Source: an uncultured Eubacteriales bacterium (lineage in GTDB: Bacteria > Bacillota_A > Clostridia > Christensenellales > Aristaeellaceae). Taken from it: 12,638 nucleotides of DNA. The position numbers were made by a program, and so were the translations under genes. Under the pieces are notes generated by a model, which did no database searches, was not told where the DNA came from, and saw only the letters and a program-made list of their open reading frames with translations. This document shows positions 1 through 6,162 of the stretch, piece by piece (position 1 is the first letter of the stretch; each line of letters begins with the position of its first letter). The DNA lies in NCBI GenBank assembly GCA_900321945.1, contig ONXY01000336.1:1-12638 (forward strand), given 5' to 3'.

Positions 1-24
1 CCGTTCCCGTAGCCGTTCCCGTAG
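1..24. repeat. 12-bp tandem repeat encoding Gly-Asn-Gly-Tyr
   Basis: CCGTTCCCGTAG occurs twice in a row at 1-12 and 13-24, with a degenerate third unit (CGGTTGCCG) after it. On the minus strand it encodes repeating Tyr-Gly-Asn-Gly in the linker of the exported protease-like protein. The array may continue beyond the window edge. Confidence 0.8.
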
Positions 25-239
25 CGGTTGCCGACCAGCTGATAGTTGTTGACTCCGACGACGCTGTTCATCACCTTGGCGATCGCCGCGGTGAAGGGAG
101 AGGCCGAGGAAGCCGTCATCACGGAATCGGCGGCCTGCGCGGGCCGGCCGGTTCCCAGCAGGGATCCGGTCATCAGACAGACCAGAGCCAGAGCGATATA
201 TCCCAGGACTTTTCTGCTGTTCAGTATCTTTTTCATCAT
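1..239 (-). CDS. Exported HtrA/DegP-like serine protease, N-terminal part (cut by window edge)
   Basis: About 79 residues are visible before the window ends. The start is ATG at 239-237, followed directly by a second ATG, and is supported by AAAGGAGG at 250-257 with a 10-nt spacer. The N terminus is a classic export signal: MMKKILNSRK, a hydrophobic stretch at residues 11-29, and a signal-peptidase-like AQA-AD site around residues 34-38; it could instead stay as a membrane anchor. The mature start, SPFTAAIAKVMNSVVGVNNY (residues 47-66), resembles the segment just before the protease domain of trypsin-like S1C proteases of the HtrA/DegP family, which degrade or refold misfolded envelope proteins. 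No catalytic residues lie in the window, so the family rests on this short segment. Residues 72-79 begin a Tyr-Gly-Asn-Gly repeat encoded by 12-bp direct repeats. Another exported protein with a similar N terminus cannot be excluded. Confidence 0.6.
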   Translation of the reverse strand, partial: MMKKILNSRKVLGYIALALVCLMTGSLLGTGRPAQAADSVMTASSASPFTAAIAKVMNSVVGVNNYQLVGNRYGNGYGN

Positions 240-272
240 CTTTCACAATCCTCCTTTCCGGATTTCGGCGTC

Positions 273-278
273 AGTATA
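273..278 (-). promoter_or_regulatory. Possible -10 element of the protease-like gene
   Basis: TATACT on the minus strand lies 34 bp upstream of the start codon at 239. No recognisable -35 hexamer sits 16-18 bp further upstream, so this is a weak call that would need an activator or another sigma factor. Confidence 0.3.
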
Positions 279-416
279 GTCCGGGATTTTGACAGGAATA
301 TGAACGGAATGTAAACGATTTTCTCCCGGAACGGCGGACGGCATGCGGAATCCGGAAAGGAACAGGCCATAATGACACACAGAGGAAAAAAGCTTCCGGA
401 AAAACGCATTTTCCCC

Positions 417-445
417 TTCTCAAGAGCGGGTTTTTGGGCTATAAT
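417..445 (+). promoter_or_regulatory. Promoter of prs
   Basis: A sigma-A-like promoter with -35 TTCTCA at 417-422 (4 of 6 consensus bases), a 17-bp spacer and a perfect -10 TATAAT at 440-445. Transcription would start near 452, giving a leader of about 35 nt before the prs start codon. The GGGAGG ribosome binding site is at 475-480. Confidence 0.75.
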
Positions 446-486
446 GCCAGTGTAACCGTTAGCGCGGGACGTATGGGAGGACTCTC

Positions 487-1704
487 ATGACGGATTTTGT
501 GAGCACCTGGAACAACGAATCCTTTCTGACCTATCCTGTCGGCCCGCTGGGGCTCATCGCCATGCCCGGAACGGAGAAAATGGGCGAAAAAGTGAACAGC
601 TGGCTGAAAAAATGGAGGGATCATACCGAGGAATCCATGGGGGACGACATGCGCACCACCCCGGGATTCGAACGGGAGGATTTCCTGATCAGGGTTTCCT
701 GTCCGCGCTTCGGAAACGGCGAGGGCAAGGGAATGATCAAGGAGACGATCCGCGGGTACGATCTTTACATCCTGTGCGATCCCGGCGCCTACAACGTCAC
801 GTTCAAGATGTACGGAGTTGACGTGCCGCTCAGCCCCGACGATCATTTCGCCAATCTCCGGCGGATTATCGCCGCCACCAACGGCAAGGCCCGGCGCATC
901 AGCGTGATCATGCCCATGCTGTACGAAGGCCGGCAGCACCGCAGGGCCTCCAGGGAAAGCCTGGACTGCGCCGTGATGCTTCAGGATCTGGAGCGGATGG
1001 GCGTGAGCAACATCATTACCTTCGACGCGCACGACCCCCGGGTGCAGAACGCGATTCCCACCGGAGGGTTCGAAAGCTTCATGCCCAGCTATCAGGTACT
1101 CAAGGCGCTGCTGAAAAAGGACAAGACGCTGCGGATCGACAAGGATCATCTGATGATCGTTTCCCCGGATGAAGGCGCCATTGACCGGAACATCTTCTAC
1201 GCGTCCGTGCTGGGGCTGGACATGGGCATGTTCTACAAGCGGAGGGATTACACCCGCATCGTGAACGGCCGGAACCCCATCGTCGCCCATGAGTATATGG
1301 GCAACACGGTCGAGGGCAAGGATATCTTCGTGGCGGACGATATCATCTCCAGCGGAGAGAGCGTGATCGAGCTGGCCAGGGAACTGAAGAAGCGGAAAGC
1401 GAACCGGATTTTCGCCGCCGCGACCTTCGCGCTGTTCACCAACGGGCTGGAAGCATACGACCAGGCGTACCAGGAGGGCGTCATCGACCGCGTGATCTCC
1501 ACCAACCTGACCTACCGGCGGGAGGAAGTGTCGGAGCGGGAATGGTTCCTGGAGGCGGATATGAGCAAGTATATCTCCTACATCATCGCCACGCTGAACC
1601 ACGACCGCAGCGTTTCCAAACTGCTGAATCCCTACGACCGGATCCACGGCCTGCTGAAACGGTATGAAAAGGAACAGCAGGAAGCCGGAATCCGGCTGGT
1701 GTAA
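487..1704 (+). CDS. prs: Ribose-phosphate pyrophosphokinase (PRPP synthetase), long form
   Basis: Makes PRPP from ribose 5-phosphate and ATP, feeding nucleotide, histidine, tryptophan and NAD synthesis in the cytoplasm. The 405-residue protein shows the family motifs in order: GRQHRRASRESLD (148-160, nucleotide-site region), DAHDP (180-184, matching the DxHxxQ segment), SPDEGAIDR (226-234), FYKRRDYTR (249-257, basic catalytic flap) and VADDIISSGES (282-292), the PRPP-binding loop with two Asp followed by a Ser/Gly-rich turn. Canonical enzymes are about 315 residues. Here about 90 extra residues are spread over the N terminus (roughly 1-70) and an extended C terminus after residue 340, a long variant I associate with Clostridia from general knowledge. 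The start is supported by GGGAGG at 475-480 with a 6-nt spacer. The gene has its own promoter and a terminator 10 nt after the stop. Another type I phosphoribosyltransferase is less likely because of the ATP-side motifs. Confidence 0.9.
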   Translation: MTDFVSTWNNESFLTYPVGPLGLIAMPGTEKMGEKVNSWLKKWRDHTEESMGDDMRTTPGFEREDFLIRVSCPRFGNGEGKGMIKETIRGYDLYILCDPGAYNVTFKMYGVDVPLSPDDHFANLRRIIAATNGKARRISVIMPMLYEGRQHRRASRESLDCAVMLQDLERMGVSNIITFDAHDPRVQNAIPTGGFESFMPSYQVLKALLKKDKTLRIDKDHLMIVSPDEGAIDRNIFYASVLGLDMGMFYKRRDYTRIVNGRNPIVAHEYMGNTVEGKDIFVADDIISSGESVIELARELKKRKANRIFAAATFALFTNGLEAYDQAYQEGVIDRVISTNLTYRREEVSEREWFLEADMSKYISYIIATLNHDRSVSKLLNPYDRIHGLLKRYEKEQQEAGIRLV

Positions 1705-1713
1705 CCGAAAACG

Positions 1714-1748
1714 GCGCCCCGAAGCCGATCAGCCCGGGGCGCTTTTTT
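1714..1748 (+). terminator. Intrinsic terminator after prs
   Basis: GCGCCCCG (1714-1721) pairs perfectly with CGGGGCGC (1735-1742) around a 13-nt loop and is followed by six T at 1743-1748. It lies 10 nt downstream of the prs stop codon. Confidence 0.85.
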
Positions 1749-1800
1749 CGTCTTCCGGCAATCCGCCCGGAACGGATCATGAACACGGAGGAGAAAGAAT

Positions 1801-2628
1801 ATGAAAATCGGCATCCGTCTGCACGACACCATCCAGGGCACCCTGGAAGAACGGCTCCGGTTCGTAAAAGGCCAGGGCTTCGAATGCGCGCACCTGGCGC
1901 TGAGCAAGACCGTACCGGGCTTCAGCATGAAGGACGCGCCGGAAAAACTGGCCGATCCCGGCTTCGCCGAAGCGGTGAAGGGAGCTTTCGCCGGAACGGA
2001 AACGGAGTGCGCCGTGCTGGGGTGCTATCTGAACCTGACCCATCCGGACCCGGAGGAACGGGAGAGAACGCAGGAGATCTATTTCGCCCATCTCGCCTTC
2101 GCGAAAAAAACCGGAGCGTGGATGGTAGGGTCGGAGACGCCGGCCCATCCTCAGAGCGCGTTCGCGAAGGACGCGCCGCGGAGCGAGGAGGCTTTCCGGT
2201 GCTTCCTGGACGGCCTGCGGCCCGTCGTGCGCAGGGCGGAGGAGGAAGGCGTGATCATGGCCGTGGAGCCTGTGTATTCCCATATTGTTTCCACGCCCGA
2301 GCGGGCCGAGCGGATGCTGCGGGAAATCAACAGTCCCAGCCTCCGGATCATCCTGGACGCGGTGAACCTGCTGGGGCCGGACAATGCGGACCGCAGGGAG
2401 GAAGTGCTGGAGGACGCCATGTCCAGGCTCGGAGACCGGGTGGCCATTCTGCACATGAAGGATTACCGCAGGGAGAACGGGAAACTTACCGCGGAGGCCT
2501 GCGGGGAGGGGGAAATGGATTACGGGGCGCTGATGGCGTTCGCCAGGCTGCGGGATCTGAGCATGACGCTGGAAAACACAAAACCGGAAAACGCCGAAAG
2601 AGCGCTGAAGACGCTGCTCCGCAGCTGA
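1801..2628 (+). CDS. Sugar phosphate isomerase/epimerase family protein (xylose isomerase-like TIM barrel)
   Basis: A 275-residue protein of the AP-endonuclease-2 / xylose isomerase-like TIM-barrel superfamily, cytoplasmic by appearance (no signal or membrane segment). Members usually isomerise or epimerise sugars, or act on inositol-type polyols, with a divalent metal at the barrel mouth. Fitting ligand positions are E156 (MAVEPV), D186 (ILDAVN), H218 with D221 (LHMKD) and E258 (TLENT), in the usual order. The GEGEMDY segment at 236-241 is also typical. The start is supported by GGAGGAG at 1787-1793, 7 nt before ATG. The exact substrate cannot be read from sequence. The gene sits between the prs terminator and a strong bidirectional terminator, and I see no convincing promoter of its own, so it may depend on read-through from prs. 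That would link it loosely to pentose or PRPP metabolism, which is inference only. Confidence 0.8.
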   Translation: MKIGIRLHDTIQGTLEERLRFVKGQGFECAHLALSKTVPGFSMKDAPEKLADPGFAEAVKGAFAGTETECAVLGCYLNLTHPDPEERERTQEIYFAHLAFAKKTGAWMVGSETPAHPQSAFAKDAPRSEEAFRCFLDGLRPVVRRAEEEGVIMAVEPVYSHIVSTPERAERMLREINSPSLRIILDAVNLLGPDNADRREEVLEDAMSRLGDRVAILHMKDYRRENGKLTAEACGEGEMDYGALMAFARLRDLSMTLENTKPENAERALKTLLRS

Positions 2629-2647
2629 ATACGTCACCCGCAGACGG

Positions 2648-2695
2648 AAAAAGAGCCTCCGGCCGTTGACGATCAACGGGACGGAGGCTCTTTTT
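2648..2695. terminator. Bidirectional terminator between the sugar isomerase and znuB genes
   Basis: AAAAAGAGCCTCCG (2648-2661) is the exact reverse complement of CGGAGGCTCTTTTT (2682-2695), a 14-bp stem with a U-tract on either strand. The loop contains a smaller nested hairpin, CGTTG-acgat-CAACG, at about 2664-2678. It serves both convergent genes: it is 20 nt after the isomerase stop and 10 nt after the znuB stop on the other strand. Confidence 0.9.
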
Positions 2696-2704
2696 CATGA
2701 CGGC

Positions 2705-3544
2705 TTATTTCTTCCATTTCCGGACCAGCAGGGACAACGCGTAAAAGACGGAGGCGCACAGAACGATGGAAGCGCCGGCGCTGGTGTCCTGCGTATACGC
2801 GGCGGTCAGGCCGAGCATACCGCTGACAAGCGCGATCAGCACGGAGAACAGGGCGTGCTGCCGGCTGTTTTTCGCCAGGTTTCTTCCAGCGGCGGCCGGA
2901 AGAATCAGCAGCGCGTTAATCAGCAGAACGCCGACCCAGCGGATCGCGAGCATTACCGCAACCGCCACCAGAACCACAAAGGCGCCTTCGACCAGGCGGA
3001 TCCTGATTCCCCTGGACCGGGCCAGCGAGGGGGATACGCTGGTGATCAGGAGCTGATTGTACAGAGCCGCCCAGATCAGCACGCCAAGAGGCAGAGCGAG
3101 GCTCAGAGACAGGAGATCCGCCGGCGTGACGGCCAGAATATCTCCGATCAGCAGGGATGAGTACTTCGCGAATTTCCCGCCGCGGGCCAGAATCAGAAGC
3201 CCGGCCGCGATGGAAGTGGAGGAAAACACGGAAATGATCGTGTCGGCCGATGCGGATCCGCTCTGCTTGATGAGGCAGATAAGAACCGCCCAGACGATTC
3301 CGAAAATCAGCAGGGCAAGCAGATCGCTCCGAAGTCCCAGAAGCATTCCCAGACCGATGCCGGTGATGGCGGAATGCCCGAGCGCGTCCGAAAAGAACGC
3401 CATCTGATGATTGACCGCCATCGTTCCCAGAAGCCCCAGCAGCGGAGTCAGAAGGAGCACGGCCAGGAAGGCGTTTTTCATGAAGGCAAAGCGGAAGATC
3501 TCAAAGGGAAGGAGCGTATCCATCAGAGAATAGACGGCTTCCAT
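2705..3544 (-). CDS. znuB: ABC-3 family zinc/manganese importer, membrane permease
   Basis: The 279-residue integral membrane subunit of a metal ABC importer (ZnuB/MntB/AdcB family) that moves Zn2+ or Mn2+ inward using ATP hydrolysed by its partner. About eight hydrophobic segments alternate with short loops. Family signatures are FFSDALGHSAITGIGLG (50-66), VGVLLINALLILPAAAGR (204-221) and DTSAGASIVL (253-262). I place the start at ATG 3544-3542, not at the further upstream ATG near 3577, because AGGAGG lies at 3555-3560 with a 10-nt spacer and because the ATG overlaps the znuC stop as TGATG. That is a standard coupled arrangement and gives the usual family length. No solute-binding protein follows: the operon ends at the bidirectional terminator. 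Zinc is favoured over manganese because of the His/Cys-rich ends of the partner ATPase, but specificity is not proven. Confidence 0.9.
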   Translation of the reverse strand: MEAVYSLMDTLLPFEIFRFAFMKNAFLAVLLLTPLLGLLGTMAVNHQMAFFSDALGHSAITGIGLGMLLGLRSDLLALLIFGIVWAVLICLIKQSGSASADTIISVFSSTSIAAGLLILARGGKFAKYSSLLIGDILAVTPADLLSLSLALPLGVLIWAALYNQLLITSVSPSLARSRGIRIRLVEGAFVVLVAVAVMLAIRWVGVLLINALLILPAAAGRNLAKNSRQHALFSVLIALVSGMLGLTAAYTQDTSAGASIVLCASVFYALSLLVRKWKK

Positions 3545-4443
3545 CAGGACTGCACCTCCTCTTCCTTTCCGCGGCATCCGTCGTGATCCGTTCCGGCGTG
3601 CGCGGCGTGGTCCCCGTGAGGCTCCCGGCAGGGCCGGGTTCCGGACAGGCTTTCCTCGAGCAGAATGCTCCGGGGATCCCGCGCGGGAACGGAGGAGACG
3701 GTTTCTTCCTTTTCCGGACCGGACCCGAAAACAGCCTCAAATTCCCCGGAAGCGAAAACCTCCCCGGGAGGTCCCTGAACCAGGACGTTCTTCTCCAGCA
3801 GGATCACGTGATCCGCATAGTCCCGGACCAGACGGAGGTCGTGGCTGACCAGCAGAATGGCGAGATGCCTCGTTTCCTTCAGATGCGCCACCGTATCGAG
3901 GAAGAGCTTCAGACCGTTCCGGTCCACGCCGCTGACGGGCTCGTCCAGAACGAGCAGATCCGGGGAGGGATGAAGCGCCAGCGCAAGGAGCACCCGCTGC
4001 AGTTCCCCTCCGGAACAGCGGCCCAGCGGCGTGTCCGCCAGATCCTCCGCGCTGACGTCCGCAAGCGCTTTCCGGACCTCCTCCCGGGTTTTCTTTCCGA
4101 CGCCGAGCCAGACCGGACGCCGGGCCATGGACGCGGCCATAAAATCACGCACGGTAAGCGGCATCTCGGGATCGAAGGAAAGATGCTGGGGAACATAGCC
4201 GGTGGTCAGATGGGAAAGACTGCGGCCCGCGCTGTCCACGTGGCGGATGACGCCGGTATGTGGAATCTCTCCGAGAAGGGCGCGGATCAGGGTGGTCTTC
4301 CCGGCGCCGTTCTGTCCGATGAGGACCGTCAGCTGGCCGCAGTGTATGTGCATGGAAACGTCCTGGAGAAGGATCTGTCCGCCGCGGCGGACGGAGACCC
4401 GGTCCAGGTCGATATGACACAGGTCGCAGCGGTGAGGACGCAT
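3544..4443 (-). CDS. znuC: Zinc/manganese ABC importer ATPase with Cys/His-rich ends
   Basis: The 299-residue ATPase that powers the ZnuB permease encoded next. Nucleotide-binding motifs are complete: Walker A GQNGAGKT (43-50), Q-loop Gln86, signature CSGGE (143-147), Walker B LLVLDEP (163-169), D-loop SGVD (171-174) and switch His201. The reading frame stays open far upstream, across parA, but the true start is ATG 4443-4441: AAGGAGGG lies at 4450-4457, and homology begins right after it. Two features are unusual: an N-terminal HRCDLCH (residues 4-10), which is a CxxCH arrangement, and a long C-terminal tail (about 240-299) with His276, 279, 282 and 287 between Cys272 and Cys290. E. coli ZnuC also has a His-rich tail, so a zinc-sensing or zinc-buffering role is plausible. 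The TGA stop overlaps the znuB ATG by one base. Transcription probably starts from the promoter shared with parA. Confidence 0.92.
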   Translation of the reverse strand: MRPHRCDLCHIDLDRVSVRRGGQILLQDVSMHIHCGQLTVLIGQNGAGKTTLIRALLGEIPHTGVIRHVDSAGRSLSHLTTGYVPQHLSFDPEMPLTVRDFMAASMARRPVWLGVGKKTREEVRKALADVSAEDLADTPLGRCSGGELQRVLLALALHPSPDLLVLDEPVSGVDRNGLKLFLDTVAHLKETRHLAILLVSHDLRLVRDYADHVILLEKNVLVQGPPGEVFASGEFEAVFGSGPEKEETVSSVPARDPRSILLEESLSGTRPCREPHGDHAAHAGTDHDGCRGKEEEVQS

Positions 4444-4449
4444 CGGGAT

Positions 4450-4457
4450 CCCTCCTT
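4450..4457 (-). promoter_or_regulatory. Ribosome binding site that fixes the znuC start
   Basis: AAGGAGGG on the minus strand, 6 nt upstream of ATG 4443-4441. It decides the start inside a much longer open frame. It also overlaps the -35 hexamer of the rightward parA promoter. Confidence 0.85.
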
Positions 4458-4484
4458 GAAAAACCGGAAATAATGATGTATTAT
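4456..4484 (+). promoter_or_regulatory. Promoter of the parA operon
   Basis: -35 TTGAAA at 4456-4461 (5 of 6 consensus), a 17-bp spacer and -10 TATTAT at 4479-4484 (5 of 6). Transcription would start near 4491, leaving about 37 nt of leader before parA. It overlaps the leftward znuC promoter almost completely. Confidence 0.7.
4470..4484. promoter_or_regulatory. Candidate operator: AT palindrome over both -10 elements (possible Zur/Fur-type site)
   Basis: ATAATGATGTATTAT has perfect ATAAT/ATTAT arms with a 5-bp centre and covers the -10 elements of the znuCB and parA promoters. Fur-family operators in Firmicutes are AT-rich inverted repeats of similar design (for example around TGATAATnATTATCA), and zinc importers are usually repressed by Zur. 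The match is partial, and a palindrome can also arise simply because two -10 boxes overlap on opposite strands, so the operator call is inference. Confidence 0.4.
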
Positions 4485-4508
4485 AGCAGATGTTGATTTT
4501 TGTGTAAA
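4480..4508 (-). promoter_or_regulatory. Promoter of znuCB
   Basis: On the minus strand: -35 TTTACA at 4508-4503 (5 of 6 consensus), a 17-bp spacer and a perfect -10 TATAAT at 4485-4480. The -10 shares five base pairs with the -10 of the parA promoter on the other strand. Expected start of transcription is near 4473, about 30 nt before the znuC start codon. Confidence 0.75.
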
Positions 4509-4527
4509 TCATCGGAAGGGGAACTCC

Positions 4528-5295
4528 ATGGCGAAGATCATCGCGATAACGAACCAGAAAGGCGGCGTCGGAAAAACGACGACCGCCGTGAATTTGTCCG
4601 CCTGGCTCGCGGAGCTGGGAAAAAAGACTCTGATGGTCGATCTGGACCCGCAGGGCAACACCACCAGCGGGCTCGGCTGCAGGGTAAAAGACAATTCCAT
4701 TTACGACGCAATGATGGGCCGCGCGGATATACAGGACTGCATTCAGAAGACCGGTGTAAAAAAACTGAGGCTTGTGGGAGCGGACATTCGTCTTGCCGGC
4801 GCAGAAGTGGAGCTGGTGGGAGAAGAGAGACGGGAATACTATCTGAAAACGGTTCTGGCTCCCATCCGGGAGGAATATGCCTATATTCTGATCGACTGCC
4901 CTCCCAGCCTGAGCCTGCTGACGCTGAACGCCCTGTCCGCCGCGGATTCGGTACTGATCCCCATTCAGTGCGAGTATTACGCGCTTGAGGGCGTCACCAG
5001 CCTGATGAACACCGTCGGCAGGGTCAAGAAGACGATGAACCCGCGGCTTGAAATCGAGGGCGTGCTGCTGACGATGCTGGACGGACGGACGAACCTGGGG
5101 CTGCAGGTGGTGGAACAGGTCAAGAAGCATTTCCGGAAGGAAGTGTTTACCACCACGATACCGAGAAACGTACGGCTCGGCGAAGCGCCCAGCCACGGGA
5201 AACCCATTCACGTTTACGATCCGAAGAGTTCCGGGGCCAAGGCATACCGCGATCTGGCGAAAGAAGTGCTGGCCCGGAACAGCAGAAAGGGATAA
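4528..5295 (+). CDS. parA: Chromosome-partitioning ATPase ParA (Soj family)
   Basis: A 255-residue deviant Walker ATPase that binds DNA non-specifically as an ATP dimer and works with ParB on parS sites to separate and position replication origins; in Bacillus, Soj also regulates DnaA. Motifs are complete: KGGVGKTT (11-18, deviant Walker A with signature Lys11), VDLDPQGN (37-44, A' motif), IDCPPS (122-127, Walker B), and the conserved late segment IPRNVRLGEAPSHGKP (211-226). Length matches chromosomal Soj proteins, which lack the N-terminal helix-turn-helix of plasmid type Ia ParA. The start is supported by GGAAGGGG at 4514-4521 with a 6-nt spacer. It is the first gene of a tight eight-gene run, with parB 15 nt downstream. 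The usual rsmG/mnmG (gidB/gidA) neighbours are not in this window. Confidence 0.96.
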   Translation: MAKIIAITNQKGGVGKTTTAVNLSAWLAELGKKTLMVDLDPQGNTTSGLGCRVKDNSIYDAMMGRADIQDCIQKTGVKKLRLVGADIRLAGAEVELVGEERREYYLKTVLAPIREEYAYILIDCPPSLSLLTLNALSAADSVLIPIQCEYYALEGVTSLMNTVGRVKKTMNPRLEIEGVLLTMLDGRTNLGLQVVEQVKKHFRKEVFTTTIPRNVRLGEAPSHGKPIHVYDPKSSGAKAYRDLAKEVLARNSRKG

Positions 5296-5310
5296 GGAGG
5301 ACAGCGGCTG

Positions 5311-6156
5311 ATGGCGAAGAAAACGCACGGGCTGGGGCGCGGGCTGGACTCCCTTTTCGCGGAGAACGAGGACTGGGGAACCAGCATTCAGGAAATCCCG
5401 GTGGGAGAACTGGATCCGAATCCGGACCAGCCGAGAAAAACATTCGACGAGGAAACGCTGGGCCTTCTGGCGGAAAGCGTCCGGGAGCAGGGCGTTCTGC
5501 AGCCCCTCATCGTGGTTTCAGCCAGCAACGGACGGTACCGGATCATCGCCGGGGAACGGAGATACCGGGCGAGCCGGCTCGCGGGGCTGGAAAAGGTGCC
5601 CTGCATCGTGAAGGATCTGGATATCGTTCATCAGATGGAGATATCCCTGATTGAAAACCTGCAGCGGGAGGATCTGAACCCGGTGGATGCGGCGCGCGGA
5701 ATCCGCGCGCTGATGCAGCAGTGCGGGTACACGCAGGAGAAGGTCGCCGCCAGGCTCGGAAAGAGCCGGCCGGCGGTGGCTAATCTGATCCGGCTGCTGA
5801 ACCTGCCGGAGGAAATCACGGACATGGTGCGCGACGGCCTGCTGACGGCGGGGCACGCGCGGGTGCTCGCGGGACTGACCGACGCGGAGCGGCAGATTCA
5901 GCTTGCCCGGAAAACAGCGGAGGAGGGGCTGAACGTACGCCAGCTCGAAGCGCTTGCCTCCAGGACGAAAGGCGCGAAGAAACCGAAGGAGAAAAAGCCT
6001 CTGGCGCCGGAACTGCTGGATCTGCAGGAGCGGCTGCTGGAAAGAACCGGCATGAGGGCCGTGCTGACAGGAACTTCCAAGAAGGGAAAGATCGTGCTGC
6101 GCTACGGCAGCCTGGAAGAACTGAACCGGCTGTATGAACTGCTGGAACGGGAATAG
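5311..6156 (+). CDS. parB: Chromosome-partitioning protein ParB (Spo0J family), CTPase
   Basis: The 281-residue partner of ParA: a CTP-dependent DNA clamp that loads at parS, spreads along DNA and recruits SMC condensin. The N-terminal GLGRGLDSLF (7-16) is the ParA-contacting segment. The ParB/Srx domain follows, with NPDQPRKTFDEETL (37-50), QGVLQPLIV (60-68), GERRYRASR (81-89, CTP-binding) and ENLQREDLNP (115-124). The helix-turn-helix QEKVAARLGKSRPAVANLI (142-160) and GHARVLAGL (181-189) read parS. A Lys-rich linker (219-230) and a C-terminal dimerisation domain complete the protein. The start is fixed by AAGGAGG at 5294-5300 with a 10-nt spacer. No consensus parS is visible in this window. 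The next gene starts 6 nt after the TAG stop, without a terminator. Confidence 0.96.
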   Translation: MAKKTHGLGRGLDSLFAENEDWGTSIQEIPVGELDPNPDQPRKTFDEETLGLLAESVREQGVLQPLIVVSASNGRYRIIAGERRYRASRLAGLEKVPCIVKDLDIVHQMEISLIENLQREDLNPVDAARGIRALMQQCGYTQEKVAARLGKSRPAVANLIRLLNLPEEITDMVRDGLLTAGHARVLAGLTDAERQIQLARKTAEEGLNVRQLEALASRTKGAKKPKEKKPLAPELLDLQERLLERTGMRAVLTGTSKKGKIVLRYGSLEELNRLYELLERE

Positions 6157-6162
6157 AAGCGA

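Larger units (their letters stand above)
240..486. other. Divergent intergenic region between the protease gene and prs
   Basis: This 247-bp stretch contains no gene I can support. It holds the ribosome binding site and a possible -10 (TATACT, minus strand, 273-278) of the leftward protease gene, and the promoter and 5' leader of prs on the right. It is more A/T-rich than the flanking genes, as expected for a control region. Confidence 0.7.

Noticed and set aside
46..279. Plus-strand open frame of 77 codons at the window start, with a hydrophobic C-terminal half.
   Set aside because: It is antisense to the protease-like gene, whose ribosome binding site and signal peptide are convincing; its hydrophobic stretch mirrors the intergenic AT-rich DNA.
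289..317. Perfect -35 TTGACA at 289-294 on the plus strand, a possible second prs promoter.
   Set aside because: The best -10 at the right distance is TAAACG (3 of 6), and a better promoter lies closer to prs at 417-445.
439..1647. Long open frame of 402 codons antisense to prs, and similar long antisense frames at 1777-2676, 6256-7659, 7671-8957 and 10216-11703.
   Set aside because: They lie opposite genes with clear family motifs, have no supported start or family motif, and are rich in His, Arg, Pro and Gln as expected of mirror frames in GC-rich DNA.
3545..3577. Upstream start for znuB adding 11 residues (MPRKGRGGAVL).
   Set aside because: The extension lies inside the znuC coding end and lacks a well-spaced ribosome binding site; the TGATG junction with AGGAGG at 3555-3560 fits better.
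3801..3814. Perfect palindrome GGATCACGTGATCC, sharing the TCACGTGA core with parS.
   Set aside because: The outer arms differ from consensus parS (TGTTTCACGTGAAACA) at most positions, and the sequence is explained by the Asp-His-Val-Ile codons of znuC.
4444..5328. N-terminal extension of the znuC frame by 295 codons across parA.
   Set aside because: It is antisense to parA, while a strong ribosome binding site and the onset of ATPase homology place the start at 4443.
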